A stretch of DNA of 64,000 bases, taken from positions 66,458,978 through 66,522,977 of the forward strand of contig NC_079216.1 of assembly GCF_029633865.1 (NCBI RefSeq), written 5' to 3'. Shown here in pieces: positions 47,792 to 55,077 of the stretch. Source of the DNA: Lampris incognitus (lineage: Eukaryota; Chordata; Actinopteri; Lampriformes; Lampridae). The position numbers and the translations under genes were made by a program. Every line of letters begins with the position of its first letter. Within the stretch, counting starts at the first letter, position 1. A model generated the notes under the pieces. The model worked only from the letters and a program-made list of their open reading frames with translations, did no database searches and was not told where the DNA came from.

Positions 47792-50700
47792 ATTTGGGTG
47801 GTGGGTACGCTCACTCCAAACAGCCCCAAACTGGATTCAAACCACACACCTCCATTTAAAGCCGGTGAGCCAAAGCCAAAGCAGAGTTAGAATGGTCGTC
47901 TATGGCAGCAGAGCAAATCCCAGAGCAAGAAGACCACCGGCCGTCTCTGTGTTTACAAACCAAGTGCACAAATAATAGGACCACCTGCTCTTTCTCTGAA
48001 ACAGTCCAAAACCCCCCTGAAAGCTAGGAGTTCTTTCAGGTTCCACCCATTGATTAACTGTCAAAGGGAGACATATGAATAATGTAAAAATGGCAATTAA
48101 AATGTGAATTGTATACAAAGGAGCCCTGTGGTGGCCTGGCGGCCTGTCCAGGGTGTCTCCCTGCCTGCCGCCCAGTGACTGCTGGGATAGGCTCCAGCAT
48201 CCCCGCGACCCTGACAGCAGGATAAGCGGTTTGGATAATGGATGGATGGATGGATGGATTGTGCACAAAGGGATCCAACTCAATATTGTGAAGGGGGTCC
48301 TAATATTTTATACACTGAGTGCAAATCTGACCAAAAACAGACAAGTGTCATAATTTCGTGGTGTACTTGAACATGGCATACAGCTACAATTTGATTGTGT
48401 GCCTACATCTTACAACCTTGTCACACCACACACGTCTCAGGAGACTGCTGCCCGTGTGCACCCTGAACCCCTTTGCAAGAGAATTTTTACCGGTGTGCAG
48501 AATAACCACCCCTCTCCACCCACTGGGACGGGTTTAGAGGGGCTGGTGTTCAAGAAGGAACTCTGCAGGGGGCTGCAGTCTCCATCAGGTCAACCACAAC
48601 TCGTTCAAAAGTTTGGCACTCTCAGACTTACCAAGGGTACACAGAGCCCCTGCTGGCTGGGCCAGGAGGCCCGTGACAAACTTTTCTGCAGGAGGGAGGT
48701 CAAAGTTTTGGTTTCATAACATGGATTTATTTGCATAAAAAAAAACCGCTAGGTGGATGCTGAGTAGCACTAAAACGCAGTGCTTTAAACCAAGCGCTTT
48801 CATCCCCTGCACTCTGTTTCATCACTGTTCTGTATCTCCCAAAATACACCTTTAATGCATTACCGCCATCAGCCTTCTTCAGAATCTCCACCCGCCCACA
48901 AAGTCGATGCAAAATACTGTGATGCAGCACTCGCAGCTCACAGAGCTGGTGGTTTTCTCGAGCTCTCCGAAGACACGGGGAATTCAACAACAGTGTTCAA
49001 AGTTCAGTTTTAGAAATCACACAAATCCACTCGACAAGGTGCTCCTCTAACTGCGCATCGTGCTGGCATTCAAAACATCCTGCAGCCTGTCACTTTGTTC
49101 AGGCGCTGGTTCGGCGCATCCTGTCTGGCATCCTCGGGCAATAACTGTCTCTCTAATGGCGAAGTGAGTCAGTTTTCATTGTTAAACTGGTGTAGTGTCG
49201 TGAATCATTGTAGATCTATGAAAAGCAGCAGTAAACTTGTACTCTTTCCAATTCCTCTCTATTGGCCCACGTGTGTCATAGACACCTGCTTCCCTTCCCT
49301 TTTCCAAGAAACACAACACACCTAAAAACATCAGCAGGCCTCTCTGTAGGTGAACCAGCAAAAGACACTCGAGCCCACCTATACGTATGAAGACTGTAGG
49401 AAGCTAATACCTGCCAGGAGGTATTAACCTGCATTATAACCTGTTATGTACACGTTATAACCTGTCACCGCTAGGCTGTAGAAGTGACATTTATCCCACT
49501 AAAGATGTCAACATCTTCCTGGCATTGCGTTTCATTTCAGGGCGAGCTGAGTGGGTAGAAACAATGCTTACCCTCTCAGGCCCGCACTCCTGTCTCCAAT
49601 ACACTCTGGCATTTAGAGCAGATTTGCATCATAACACAACTATGCAAAGCTTTCTACAGCACTCAGAGCCCATAGATCAGTTTTAGAGGAGGTGTGTGTG
49701 TGTGTGTGTGTGGGTGCGCGCGCACTGGGCACTCATAAACACACACATTTACTGAGCTGCATAGACATTCATGCATGAACACATGCTCAGATACACTGAT
49801 GAGCCAGAACATTATGACCACACAACTTATATGCTGCTGGTCCTCAGTGTGGCGCCAAAACAGCACCTACCTGCCGAGGCATGGACTCCACAAGACCCCT
49901 GAAGGCATCCTGTGGTATCTGGCACCAAAACATTAGCAGCAGATCCTTCAAGTCCTGTAAATCTAGGGGTGAAGCCGCTATGGATTGGACTTGTCGATCC
50001 AGCACATCCCACAGATGCACAACTGGATTGAGATCTGGAGAATTTGGAGGCCGGGACAACACCTTGAACACTTCATCATGTTCCTCAAACCATTCCCCAA
50101 CAATGTGTGCAGTGTGGCAGGGTGCATTATCCTGCTGAAAGAGGCCACTGCCATCAGGGAACACCGTTGCCATGAAGGGGTGTACCTGGTCTGCAATGAT
50201 GTTTAGGTAGGTGGCACGTGTCAAACTGACATCCAGATGAATGGCTGGACCCAGGGTTTCCCAGCAGAACATTGCCCAAAGCATTACACTGCCTTCCACT
50301 GGCTTGTCGTGTTCTCACAGTGCATCCTGATGCCATCACTCCCCCAGGTCAACAACACATATGTACAGGGCCATCCACAGGATCTAAAAGAAAACGGGAC
50401 ACATCGGACCAGGTGACCTTCTTCCACTGCTCAAAGGTCCAGTTCCGATGCTCGCGTGCCCGTTGTAGGCGCTTTTGCTGGTGGACAGGGGCCATCATGG
50501 GCACTCTGACCGGTCTGTGGCCACACAGCCCCATACACAGCAGGGTGTGACGCACTGTGTGTTGGAACACATTCCTCCCGTAACCGTCATTCAAGTTTTC
50601 TGACTGGTGTCACAGCAGACCTTCTGTCGGTTCAGACAAGACGGGATAGCTTTTGTTGCCCTTGTGCATCGATGAACCTTGGGCTCCCAACACCCTGTTG

Positions 50701-50840
50701 CCGGTTTGTGGTTTATCCCTCCTCGGACCACTGTCAGGAGGTACTCACCACTGCTGACCAGCAGCACCCCAAAAGCCTTGCCGTTTCAGAGGTGTTCTGA
50801 CCCGCTTCACCTGTGAGTGGTCATAATGTTTTGGCTCATC

Positions 50841-50889
<49 letters not shown>

Positions 50890-51223
50890 ATATATATATA
50901 TTTTAAATCTATTAAAGTAAGTGCACTACAGGTCTGCTACCGTTAGATGGCAGCACATCACAGCATCCAAAATTCCTCAGAAGATAAAAAAATAACGCCC
51001 CAAAACGTTCAGTTAAAATCCTATTTACTTCATGTCAGTAAGCCGTGAGAAGCTTTCCTAAAACTGTTGTGTGCAGTATAGAAAAAATAAAAACCACACT
51101 TAACTGGTTTACGGCAGTAACTCGTAAGCTGTTGAAGAGAGGGCTACCTGTATGAGGTGAAGTTGTCATAGGATCCCACAGTGTAGTGTCTAAAAAGTCT
51201 CTTCGTGCGGTCCTCCCGAGTCT
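17117..51223 (-). CDS. shank3: shank3, SH3/ankyrin-repeat postsynaptic scaffold; eleven 3' exons, 5' part outside the window
   Basis: Eleven exons (listed separately) splice in one continuous frame of 1,320 residues from [11 protein letters not shown] to [13 protein letters not shown]. Present are the PDZ domain, the proline-rich region with a Homer site (PPDEF) and a cortactin-type site (PPVPPKP), and the C-terminal SAM domain. SHANK3 is a master scaffold of the excitatory postsynaptic density: PDZ binds SAPAP/GKAP, the proline-rich part binds Homer and cortactin, and SAM polymerises (family knowledge). DTRSLGEEP, the LFSSLGEL junction and the C-terminus point to SHANK3 rather than SHANK1 or 2, as does rabl2 next door. 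All introns are GT-AG. Fish often have shank3a and shank3b; I cannot tell which this is. Ankyrin and SH3 exons are not found up to 64000. Confidence 0.97.
18299..18352. repeat. (AC)n microsatellite, about 27 perfect repeats
   Basis: An uninterrupted AC dinucleotide run in the last shank3 intron. It is probably polymorphic. Confidence 0.95.
18436..18536 (+). repeat. tRNA-like sequence, probable SINE head
   Basis: It contains TAGCTAAGTCGGTAGAGTG (A-box-like) and GGGGTTCGATCCCACTG (B-box-like) about 65 bp apart. The anticodon arm is unusually long and the acceptor ends do not pair, so this is a tRNA-derived repeat head and not a tRNA gene. It directly precedes an oppositely oriented SINE-B. Confidence 0.55.
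18552..18986 (-). mobile_element. tRNA-derived SINE (family B)
   Basis: A near full-length minus-orientation copy. The tRNA-like head is at the right (GGATTCGAACCGACGATCCC on the plus strand) and the T/C-rich tail complement at the left. Internal landmarks include CTGACAGTGAGGAGTTTCAC and GAGGAGGCGCTAGTGCAGCG. Confidence 0.85.
20145..20202. repeat. (GT)n microsatellite, one interruption
   Basis: GT dinucleotides with a single TTT interruption at about 20160. Confidence 0.95.
20970..21022. repeat. Short tandem array of CCCGTTCTG(T/C) units
   Basis: Five or so 10-bp units of CCCGTTCTGT/CCCGTTCTGC type, with a slipped copy. Confidence 0.7.
21340..24770. repeat. 3.4-kb minisatellite of 15-bp units, about 225 copies
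   Basis: The unit is ATAACTATAGCACCG, with frequent ATAACTATAACACCG and rarer CACTG, CGACAACT, CGGTAACT and CCTATAACT variants. A 9-bp short unit (ATAACACCG) recurs after GCACTG about ten times, mostly at 23340-24100. A block of about 400 bp marked by the rare variants CGACAATTATAG and CACTGGTAACTATATTAACT at 21763-22110 is repeated at about 22165-22515, which shows higher-order duplication. Units are multiples of three and stop-free on the minus strand, so frames of over 700 codons (VIGAI and SYRCY repeats) exist, but they are artefacts of the period. The array lies in the last shank3 intron. Confidence 0.97.
25420..25913. mobile_element. Solo LTR of a retrotransposon (Gypsy-like), 494 bp
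   Basis: It begins TGTCACGG with an inner palindrome GTCACGGC/GCCGTGAC. It has a TATA box TATAAAA at 25580-25586 and the fish-LTR-like 3' motif CTGCATTTTGGGTCC. The 5-bp flank AGCAT occurs on both sides (25415-25419 and 25914-25918). The 3' end reads GTAAGA rather than the expected ...ACA, so the exact right border is inferred from the target duplication. No internal region or second LTR is present. Confidence 0.7.
26599..27004. mobile_element. MITE-like element with CCCAGATAGCA/TGCTATCTGGG ends
   Basis: The left end AACCCAGATAGCA and the right end TGCTATCTGGGATT are inverted repeats. The interior carries repeated GGGCCA, GGCCCACAT and TTGGGCCATATT motifs. It is related to the element at 12661-12992. 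No transposase, and the target duplication is not clear. Confidence 0.65.
27435..27585 (-). repeat. tRNA-like sequence, probable SINE or element head
   Basis: On the minus strand TAGTCGACTGGTTAACGTAG resembles an A box and GATCCGGGTTCGCGTCCCGG a B box. A second copy lies at 28468-28560. Both sit in larger repeats, so they are tRNA-derived heads and not functional tRNA genes. Confidence 0.5.
28316..28680. mobile_element. MITE with GTGCATAAC ends, carrying a tRNA-like insert
   Basis: The left part (GTGTGCATAACGGAAGTCC through CATGCACACAAC) closely matches the left part of the element at 29683-29993. The right end GGACTACAGCTATGCACAGA is the inverted terminal motif. Between them lies a tRNA-like segment (28468-28560) that the second element lacks. 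Confidence 0.55.
29034..29161. repeat. (GACA)n followed by (GA)n microsatellite
   Basis: About six GACA units followed by a long GA run with two GCGA interruptions. Confidence 0.95.
29418..30105 (-). mobile_element. SINE (family B) with 16-bp target duplication, split by a nested MITE
   Basis: The SINE tail complement is at the left (from 29428) and its tRNA-like head at the right (to 30105). TAAATCCTGTTTTGTT flanks the whole unit exactly on both sides (29402-29417 and 30106-30121). The SINE body is interrupted at 29683-29993 by a foldback MITE, so the MITE entered after the SINE. Confidence 0.92.
29683..29993. mobile_element. Foldback MITE nested in a SINE, arms of about 80-90 bp
   Basis: The left arm CTGTGCATAACTGTAGTCC... 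through TTTGTTGGCGTGTGCTGTTG is repeated inverted at the right (CACGCCAACAAACAGGAAAC... through GGACTACAGTTAAGCACAG). The central 75 bp is shared with 28316-28470. It has no coding capacity. Confidence 0.85.
32428..34535 (-). CDS. shank3: shank3 large proline-rich exon (Homer and cortactin sites)
   Basis: 2,108 nt (702 codons plus two bases). The acceptor TTGCAG precedes GTGGAGGATGCC ([13 protein letters not shown]) and the donor is GTAAGAG after KSPVAGA-R. Landmarks in order are [36 protein letters not shown], the Homer EVH1 ligand PPDEF (about 33330-33347), [19 protein letters not shown], the cortactin SH3 ligand KPPVPPKP (about 32876-32905), [36 protein letters not shown] and [18 protein letters not shown]. 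It corresponds to the giant exon 21 of human SHANK3, where many autism and Phelan-McDermid truncations occur (established knowledge). Relative to human the middle is expanded by extra P/S/T/Q-rich sequence. Confidence 0.97.
34628..35012. repeat. Left long inverted arm of the DDE transposon
   Basis: It pairs with 37210-37633. The homology continues past the LINE insert (35278 to about 35325, CATGGATACAAGCT). The left arm carries the 5' coding part of the transposase, so the right arm holds an antisense copy of it. Confidence 0.8.
34819..35865 (+). pseudogene. Broken transposase with integrase-like DDE core
   Basis: The N-terminal part ([18 protein letters not shown] ... [17 protein letters not shown]) is cut by a LINE insertion at 35013-35267 and resumes at [14 protein letters not shown]. 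Then come the helix-turn-helix-like [14 protein letters not shown] and the RNase-H-fold core: first Asp in [10 protein letters not shown] (about 35475), [15 protein letters not shown], second Asp in [10 protein letters not shown] (about 35655), and Glu in [10 protein letters not shown] (about 35770). In-frame stops occur before HVDGYDK, after VWLHA and after GTMAEM, and the region after the Glu is shortened. It is non-functional. This protein type is common in fish genomes as integrase-core proteins. Confidence 0.8.
35013..35267 (+). mobile_element. LINE 3' end inserted in the transposon, 10-bp target duplication
   Basis: TTCTCATTGA flanks it exactly (35003-35012 and 35268-35277). From about 35070 it matches the LINE 3' end at 43390-43598 (GTTATGTGCACCATGCTTGT ... 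TCGGGGATAAATGAAGT, (TTCTGA)n tail). The first 28 bp contain an inverted copy of the target (TCAATGAGAAGTGATG, 35025-35040, versus 34997-35012). Confidence 0.85.
36148..36264 (-). mobile_element. 5'-truncated V-SINE 3' end with 11-bp target duplication
   Basis: A minus-orientation fragment (CCATTATCCAAACCGCTTAT ... CCAGACCATCACAGA) flanked by GTAGCCTACAT at 36137-36147 and 36265-36275. Confidence 0.88.
36382..37152 (-). mobile_element. 5'-truncated RTE-like LINE (copy 2) with 14-bp target duplication
   Basis: AGTTTGGCTTTGAT flanks it exactly (36368-36381 and 37153-37166). A 237-codon open frame without stops runs from [16 protein letters not shown] to [12 protein letters not shown] on the minus strand. 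The (AGT)n tail appears as CTACTACTAC at the left edge. It is inserted in the DDE transposon inside a shank3 intron. Confidence 0.92.
37210..37633. repeat. Right long inverted arm of the DDE transposon
   Basis: The reverse complement of the left arm (34628-35012 plus 35278-35325), with scattered substitutions and small indels. Confidence 0.8.
37677..38209 (-). CDS. shank3: shank3 exon, proline-rich segment upstream of the large exon
   Basis: 533 nt. Acceptor CCTCAG precedes GT-GCCACCGAGGAG ([20 protein letters not shown]), and the exon ends [10 protein letters not shown] before donor GTGGGT. It contains [34 protein letters not shown] and [13 protein letters not shown]. Human SHANK3 has [22 protein letters not shown] and SMIILQDS at the same place. 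Confidence 0.96.
38448..38553 (-). CDS. shank3: shank3 exon SLFERQG...RTKSFG
   Basis: 106 nt. It starts in phase 0 after TTGCAG ([17 protein letters not shown]) and ends SRTKSF-G at donor GTAAAAG. It corresponds to human SSLFERQGLPGPEK...RTKSVG. Confidence 0.95.
38827..38954 (-). CDS. shank3: shank3 exon RLDEMLAS...MTPAEIS
   Basis: 128 nt. Acceptor CTAACAG; it encodes [38 protein letters not shown] and ends at donor GTGAGT. The human counterpart is EKLDEMLAAAAEP...[20 protein letters not shown]. Confidence 0.96.
39460..39483 (-). CDS. shank3: shank3 24-nt microexon (ASARRRRG)
   Basis: The acceptor CACAAAG ends at 39484 and the donor GTGAGT starts at 39459. The 24 nt insert eight residues, giving [18 protein letters not shown] where human has LEEL-ASIRRRKG-EKLDEM. 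The frame is kept with or without it because 24 is a multiple of three. From memory this matches the alternatively spliced 24-nt human SHANK3 exon 18, so inclusion may be regulated. Confidence 0.9.
39743..39823 (-). CDS. shank3: shank3 exon [19 protein letters not shown]
   Basis: 81 nt. Acceptor TCTCCACAG; it encodes [19 protein letters not shown] then MTAELEEL and ends with one base before donor GTGAGT. Nearly identical to human. Confidence 0.96.
40564..40658. repeat. (CA)n microsatellite, about 45 repeats
   Basis: A CA run with one TA and one CG interruption near the left side, in a shank3 intron (39824-44550). Confidence 0.95.
41332..41483. repeat. Interrupted (TG)n microsatellite
   Basis: TG repeats broken by recurring TTTGCATG and TATATG, which suggests duplication of about 50-bp blocks. 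Confidence 0.9.
41836..42278 (-). mobile_element. tRNA-derived SINE (family B) in a shank3 intron
   Basis: A near full-length minus copy, with the head (GGATTCGAACCAGCGATCCC on the plus strand) at the right. ACATATTTA lies on both sides (41827-41835 and 42279-42287) as a probable short target duplication. Confidence 0.85.
42288..42970. other. Intronic stretch, nothing recognised
   Basis: Part of the shank3 intron 39824-44550. No repeat or frame identified. Confidence 0.4.
43012..43598 (+). mobile_element. LINE 3' end (L2/Rex1-like), 5'-truncated
   Basis: The relic encodes [13 protein letters not shown] and, in broken frames, [13 protein letters not shown]-type sequence typical of the C-terminus of fish L2/Rex1-like reverse transcriptases. 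The 3' UTR ends TCGGGGATGAATAAAGTG and a (TTCTGA)n tail. The same 3' UTR was inserted at 35013-35267. Confidence 0.75.
43599..44550. other. Intronic stretch with short simple repeats
   Basis: Upstream part of the shank3 intron before the acceptor at 39824. A C-rich run and a short CA run lie at about 43870-43900. No gene recognised. Confidence 0.4.
44551..44686 (-). CDS. shank3: shank3 exon: C-terminal half of the PDZ domain
   Basis: 136 nt. Acceptor CCGCAG; it encodes [20 protein letters not shown], the PDZ helix B containing the ligand-contacting His, then [20 protein letters not shown] and VVRKK, ending in phase 1 at GTAAAG. PDZ binds C-termini of SAPAP/GKAP proteins. Confidence 0.97.
44901..45025 (-). 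CDS. shank3: shank3 exon: central PDZ domain
   Basis: 125 nt. Acceptor CCCCAG; it encodes [42 protein letters not shown] and ends at donor GTAACT. It is practically identical to human, including the SHANK-specific extended beta2-beta3 loop. Confidence 0.97.
45696..45797. repeat. (GT)n microsatellite with CTGT interruptions
   Basis: About 100 bp of GT with TCTG and GCGT interruptions, in the shank3 intron 45026-47082. Confidence 0.95.
46308..46362. repeat. (CA)n microsatellite, about 27 repeats
   Basis: An uninterrupted CA run in the same shank3 intron. Confidence 0.95.
46526..46993 (+). mobile_element. 5'-truncated RTE-like LINE (copy 3) with 17-bp target duplication
   Basis: TTCTTCAGAACTCCTGG flanks it exactly (46509-46525 and 46994-47010). 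LINE homology starts at about 46558 ([20 protein letters not shown]) and runs open to [13 protein letters not shown], followed by CGGGAGCAGCCGAAAG and an (AGT)n tail. The first 32 bp are not LINE: they start with TTCTGAAG, an inverted copy of the adjacent target. Located 73 bp downstream, in gene sense, of a shank3 exon end. Confidence 0.92.
47083..47165 (-). CDS. shank3: shank3 exon: start of the PDZ domain with GLGF loop
   Basis: 83 nt. Acceptor TGTACAG; it encodes [21 protein letters not shown] then FVLRGAK and ends in phase 1 at [15 protein letters not shown] is the carboxylate-binding loop of the PDZ domain. Confidence 0.97.
47459..47531. repeat. (GT)n microsatellite, about 36 repeats
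   Basis: A perfect GT run in the shank3 intron 47166-51147. Another, about 40 bp long, lies at 47749-47789. Confidence 0.95.
48121..48257 (+). mobile_element. 5'-truncated V-SINE 3' end
   Basis: It covers GCCCTGTGGTGGCCTGGCGG through GGATAATGGATGGATGG. Flanks ATTGTATACAAAG and ATTGTGCACAAAG match at 11 of 13 positions as a probable target duplication. Confidence 0.82.
48271..49793. other. Intronic stretch of shank3, nothing recognised
   Basis: No exon-like segment on the minus strand that continues the shank3 frame, and no element ends. A short (GT)n occurs at about 49693. Confidence 0.4.
49794..50846 (-). mobile_element. Tc1-like transposon, decayed
   Basis: Inverted ends contain TGATGAGCCA(G/A)AACATTATGACCAC; the left end follows TA at 49792-49793, and the right TA is lost in a (TG)n run. 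The minus strand encodes Tc1 transposase pieces: [20 protein letters not shown] with the first Asp, then after a frameshift near 50300 [33 protein letters not shown] with the second Asp, and [15 protein letters not shown]. The usual Tc1 motif is PDLNPIEHLW, so the third catalytic Glu appears replaced by Val. Not functional. Confidence 0.85.
50847..50882. repeat. (TG)n microsatellite abutting the Tc1-like element
   Basis: A TG run beginning within the end of the transposon and fading into TATATA. Confidence 0.9.
51148..51223 (-). CDS. shank3: shank3 exon upstream of the PDZ domain; first shank3 exon visible in the window
   Basis: 76 nt. Acceptor TTCGCAG; it encodes [21 protein letters not shown] then FTSY-S and ends at donor GTAGCC. 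Human SHANK3 has [20 protein letters not shown] here, directly after the SH3 domain exons. Confidence 0.96.
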
Positions 51224-52435
51224 CTGCGAAAACACAAGGACACTCATGAACAGCTTATAAACTGCAGTCGCTCCACCGTCTCAACTGCATCAACGCTGTG
51301 ACGCGTTGCCTCCACACACGTCATCGCTGCGCTGACATACGACCTGATTTTTACTGTTGTTATTTACTGTTACTTGTTTCCCCATAAACGAGCATGACTC
51401 TCTCAACCGTCTCCAGGTGTGAACAGTCCATCTTCCTAGAAACTGGGTTTCTCTGAAAATCCTTGAAACGCAGCGAGACAAGGGCTCACACTCTTCACTG
51501 AGCTGGACGTGTTACCGTTGTCAGGGTGCTACAGCAGCTCACACGGCAAACACAACACACGTGCTGCAGAATGCTCAGCCTAACTCCGTATGTCACAAAA
51601 CGTCAGAAAGTGGAGGTGTACTGTCAAACGCTGACCTAAGGTGGCGTCCTAGCGGGGGCTCTGCCCGCGCCTACTAAGAGGCACAGTTTGCTGCTTTCAG
51701 CCACACCAGCCAGTGTGTGGCGTCGTTACACCACTTTTAATATTGCCGTCCAGAAACTGAAGGGTGCGAGTGAGTGAGCTGGGCCTGGACTGCTGGCACC
51801 GTTACGACGGGGCACAGCAGCCCGTCCAGCACCGCGGTCGGTGGCAGCTACGAAGCAGATACTGTAATGTGTTTTCGCGTTAGCCCCAAAACATAAAGCA
51901 GTGGTAGCTCGACTTCTTGCACCCTCACAAAACTTGAGGCCAAGCATCTGTGTTGCAGCTGCAGCAGCAGCAGCAGCAGCAGCATGTCAACACATTTATA
52001 TAGTTCGTCAGAGGGGAACTCAGTAACCACAGCGAGGGACCTGCTGTTTACACGCCAGCACTCCATCAAAATCATATGGTAAAATATTTATATTTATATG
52101 CTGACAGTCCATAATAATCATATGGTAAAATATTTATATTTAAAATCAATCACACAATGGGCCTTGAAAGTAGAGTGTTTCTAATAACGTGAATATATAT
52201 AATATATATATATATATTTATTCTAGGGCTGGGACCTGCCTGGATCTCAATGTGCATGTGTGTGTGTGTGTGCGCGTGTGTGTGTGTCACTGCGTGGGAG
52301 GATTTATCTTATAGGAGTCTGGATAAGGATCGATGCCTCCCCCCACTAACATTCACTGCACCGCCACTAAATGGCAGTCTGCTGACTGCACTGCCTAACA
52401 CCCTTTCACACCACAGACACTTTTAATTGAGCAAC

Positions 52436-52486
<51 letters not shown>

Positions 52487-53718
52487 AAGTCTGAGCATGA
52501 GAGAGAAAGACCATGTGAGGAACCGGTGGTGTAAGAGCAGCAGAAGAAGCCGAGAGCGGGACAGAATGAAGGAGTAACTACAGAAACTCTGAAGGCGCAG
52601 CTCCGCTCCAGTCTGTCCACCCGACTGTGTCTGGGAGGGCGACAGACGGACAAGCTAGAACAACCCACCACTCTGATGAGAAGCATTCACCGTTCACCGG
52701 CGGCTGCAAACAGAAACAAAAAATTCCTTTGTGCAACCCAAAATTCCCCATTTGTGCTCACCACCTTTCACAAATCCTCCACCCTCCCTCCTCTCCCGCG
52801 ACTGCTCCTGTGCTCCTGATCTGACCTTCTCTGGTTTTGCGTTCCCCGTCCTGAGAAAGACGGTGCTGTTGTGCAAGTTCCAGGTTACCACTCATACTGC
52901 CCCCCCCCCCAAACATGTCCCAACACTCAAATGTAGGTCTTGTTCAGTGAGGGTGCCCCCCACCAGTGGCGGCTGGCCAGTACAGGGTGCTGGGGTGCCA
53001 CCCCCTTCAAATACCAAGAGATGAAAATCTACTTAAACATGTTAAATATAATTTAGTTGTATAATGTAAATAATCATAAATAAAAGTGTTGTCAGTCTGT
53101 GAGCGCCTGTCAGCAGAATTAAACATTGGTTCAAATGGTATTTAGTTGGTTCCTGTCTGAATACATATACTTCCTGTCTGAATACATATACTTCCTGTCT
53201 GAATACATATACTTCCTGGGTGAGGGACGCCGGCCAAACCATACCTTATGTAAGCCCTCAAACTTGTGGCGAGCAGGTGACCTGAGGCTGCTGTCTGATT
53301 GGTTTCTTCAGATTTTCCAGGGGGCGCTGTTCTGTGCTGCCCCAGACACTCCCGCTTGTATTGGCAGTGAATTGGTATTGTTTTAATGTTTTTTGATCTA
53401 ATGTGATTGGACGATTCTCGTGGCTGTCAATCATGTTCACACCCACCACCACACCTCATCTTGGCTGTCAATCATCCACCATCTATGAACCCTGATAAAA
53501 TCTATAGGCTACATGGTCCTTGTTAATAACTGTGACTGTGTGGGCATTAAAGCAGCTGTCAGGTGTGCTGCACAGTACAGAGACTACACACTGCCTCACA
53601 GTACCAAAACCTGCCGCCAACTGCGGGAAATAACCCCCAAACTGTCAGTCAGCCCCACCTGAGAATTAACTGCCGGAATCTTTTAGGTGGGACTGTCCAA
53701 GGCTTTAAAATAAATGCA
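51224..53718. other. Probable shank3 intron, simple repeats only
   Basis: Microsatellites (GCA)n at 51958-51984, AT-rich at 52195-52217, (GT)n at 52255-52290 and 52436-52488. No exon extending the shank3 frame upstream was found. A CpG-rich part lies at about 51640-51860. Confidence 0.5.
53149..53216. repeat. 21-bp tandem repeat, about three copies
   Basis: Units of TTCCTGTCTGAATACATA plus TAC, nearly identical. Confidence 0.9.
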
Positions 53719-54117
53719 CTCTGAGGGCGTGGTGGTCTATTCCGTTGCCTACCAACACAGGGATCGCCGGTTCAAATCCCCGTGTTACCTCCGGCTTGGT
53801 CAGGCGTCCCTACAGACACAGTTGGCTGTGTCTGCGGGTGGGAAGCCGGATGTGGATATGTGTCCTGGTCACTGCATTAGCGCTTCCTCTGGTTGGTCGG
53901 GAAGCCTGTTGGGGGGGAATAGCGAGATCCTCCCACGCGCTACGCCCCCCTGGCCAAACTCTTCACAGTCAGATGAAAGGAAGCGGCTGGCAACTCCACA
54001 TGTATGGGAGGAGGCATGTGGTGGTCTGCAGCCCTCCCCGGATCAGCAGAGGGGGTGGAGCAGAGACCGGGAAGAAGAGTGGGGGAATTGGCCAAGTACC
54101 ATTGGGGAGAAAAATGG
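53719..54117 (+). mobile_element. tRNA-derived SINE (family B), full length
   Basis: Plus orientation. The head GCGTGGTGGTCTATTCCG is followed by CGCCGGTTCAAATCCCCGTG, and the tail is GGGGAGAAAAATGGGGAAAA. The tail runs directly into an inverted V-SINE 3' end at 54118. Confidence 0.88.
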
Positions 54118-54177
54118 GGAAAAAAATCCATCCATCCATTATCCAAACCGCTTATCCTGCTCTCAGGGTCGCGGGGG
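54118..54177 (-). mobile_element. V-SINE 3' end fragment, tail-to-tail with SINE-B
   Basis: ATCCATCCATCCATTATCCA through CTCAGGGTCGCGGGG is the inverted V-SINE terminus. The rest of that SINE is absent. Confidence 0.75.
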
Positions 54178-54500
54178 GGAGTTCACGGTGAGTTGCATCT
54201 CGGATGGCGAGGAGCGAGGCTCTGCTTTTTGCACATTATCGTTTGTCAGCAGGCACGAGGAGCAAGGTGGTTGGGTCTGTATTTTGGGAACATCCGGACT
54301 AGAAGGTTAAGGTGTTCGGGGGAGGAGGGGGTGAGGGGAAGGGTGCCATTTAGAGTTAACATAGCACATAGGAGGGATGCAGGAGGGAGGCAGGGATGGT
54401 GGAAAAAGCGGAGTTCGGGGGGGGAAGGGGGTGATGACTCAGCACTCGCCGCCTCCTGGATACAAACAGCCTGTCTTTTTTTTTTTTACCCTTCACACAG

Positions 54501-54531
<31 letters not shown>

Positions 54532-54709
54532 CCTCATTCAGACTCATCAGGTCACATCACTTCAGCTAGAAATGCAATCACAGTTCTGTGTGTGTGCATG
54601 ACTGTTTGTGTGTCCGTACGTGCCCGTGTGACTACTGCATGTCCTGCATGTCCTGCATGTCGGAGTGGCTATGCATAAACGTTGCTGCAGGTGTCCGTGC
54701 ATGAAGCGT

Positions 54710-54742
<33 letters not shown>

Positions 54743-54953
54743 TAGTGCACGTGAGGGAGTGTGTGTGTGTGTGTGTGTGTGTTAGTGCACATCATGTTGC
54801 AGCAGCAGACGCAGTCTAAACATGTGTAATGCAGCTCGTTCATCACTACTGTCGTCTGTTACGTATGACCCGGGAGCGTCCGCAGGCAAGGCCCTGATAG
54901 TACAGATAACCTCACCTCCACCTTCATCTATCACACAGACGTGTCCACTCACA

Positions 54954-55000
<47 letters not shown>

Positions 55001-55077
55001 TAAGGGACACAGGCATACCCATTTGCACACATGTACACAAGCAAGAGATGAGCGGAGGAGGGCAACGTGCTCTTTTG
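54178..55077. other. Non-coding stretch with (CA)n/(GT)n runs
   Basis: CA run at 54506-54532, GT runs at 54714-54782 and a CA run at 54948-54998. No gene recognised. Confidence 0.5.

Noticed and set aside
53714-54678. Overlapping 150-220 codon open frames
   Set aside because: They coincide with a SINE-B copy and its downstream repeats.
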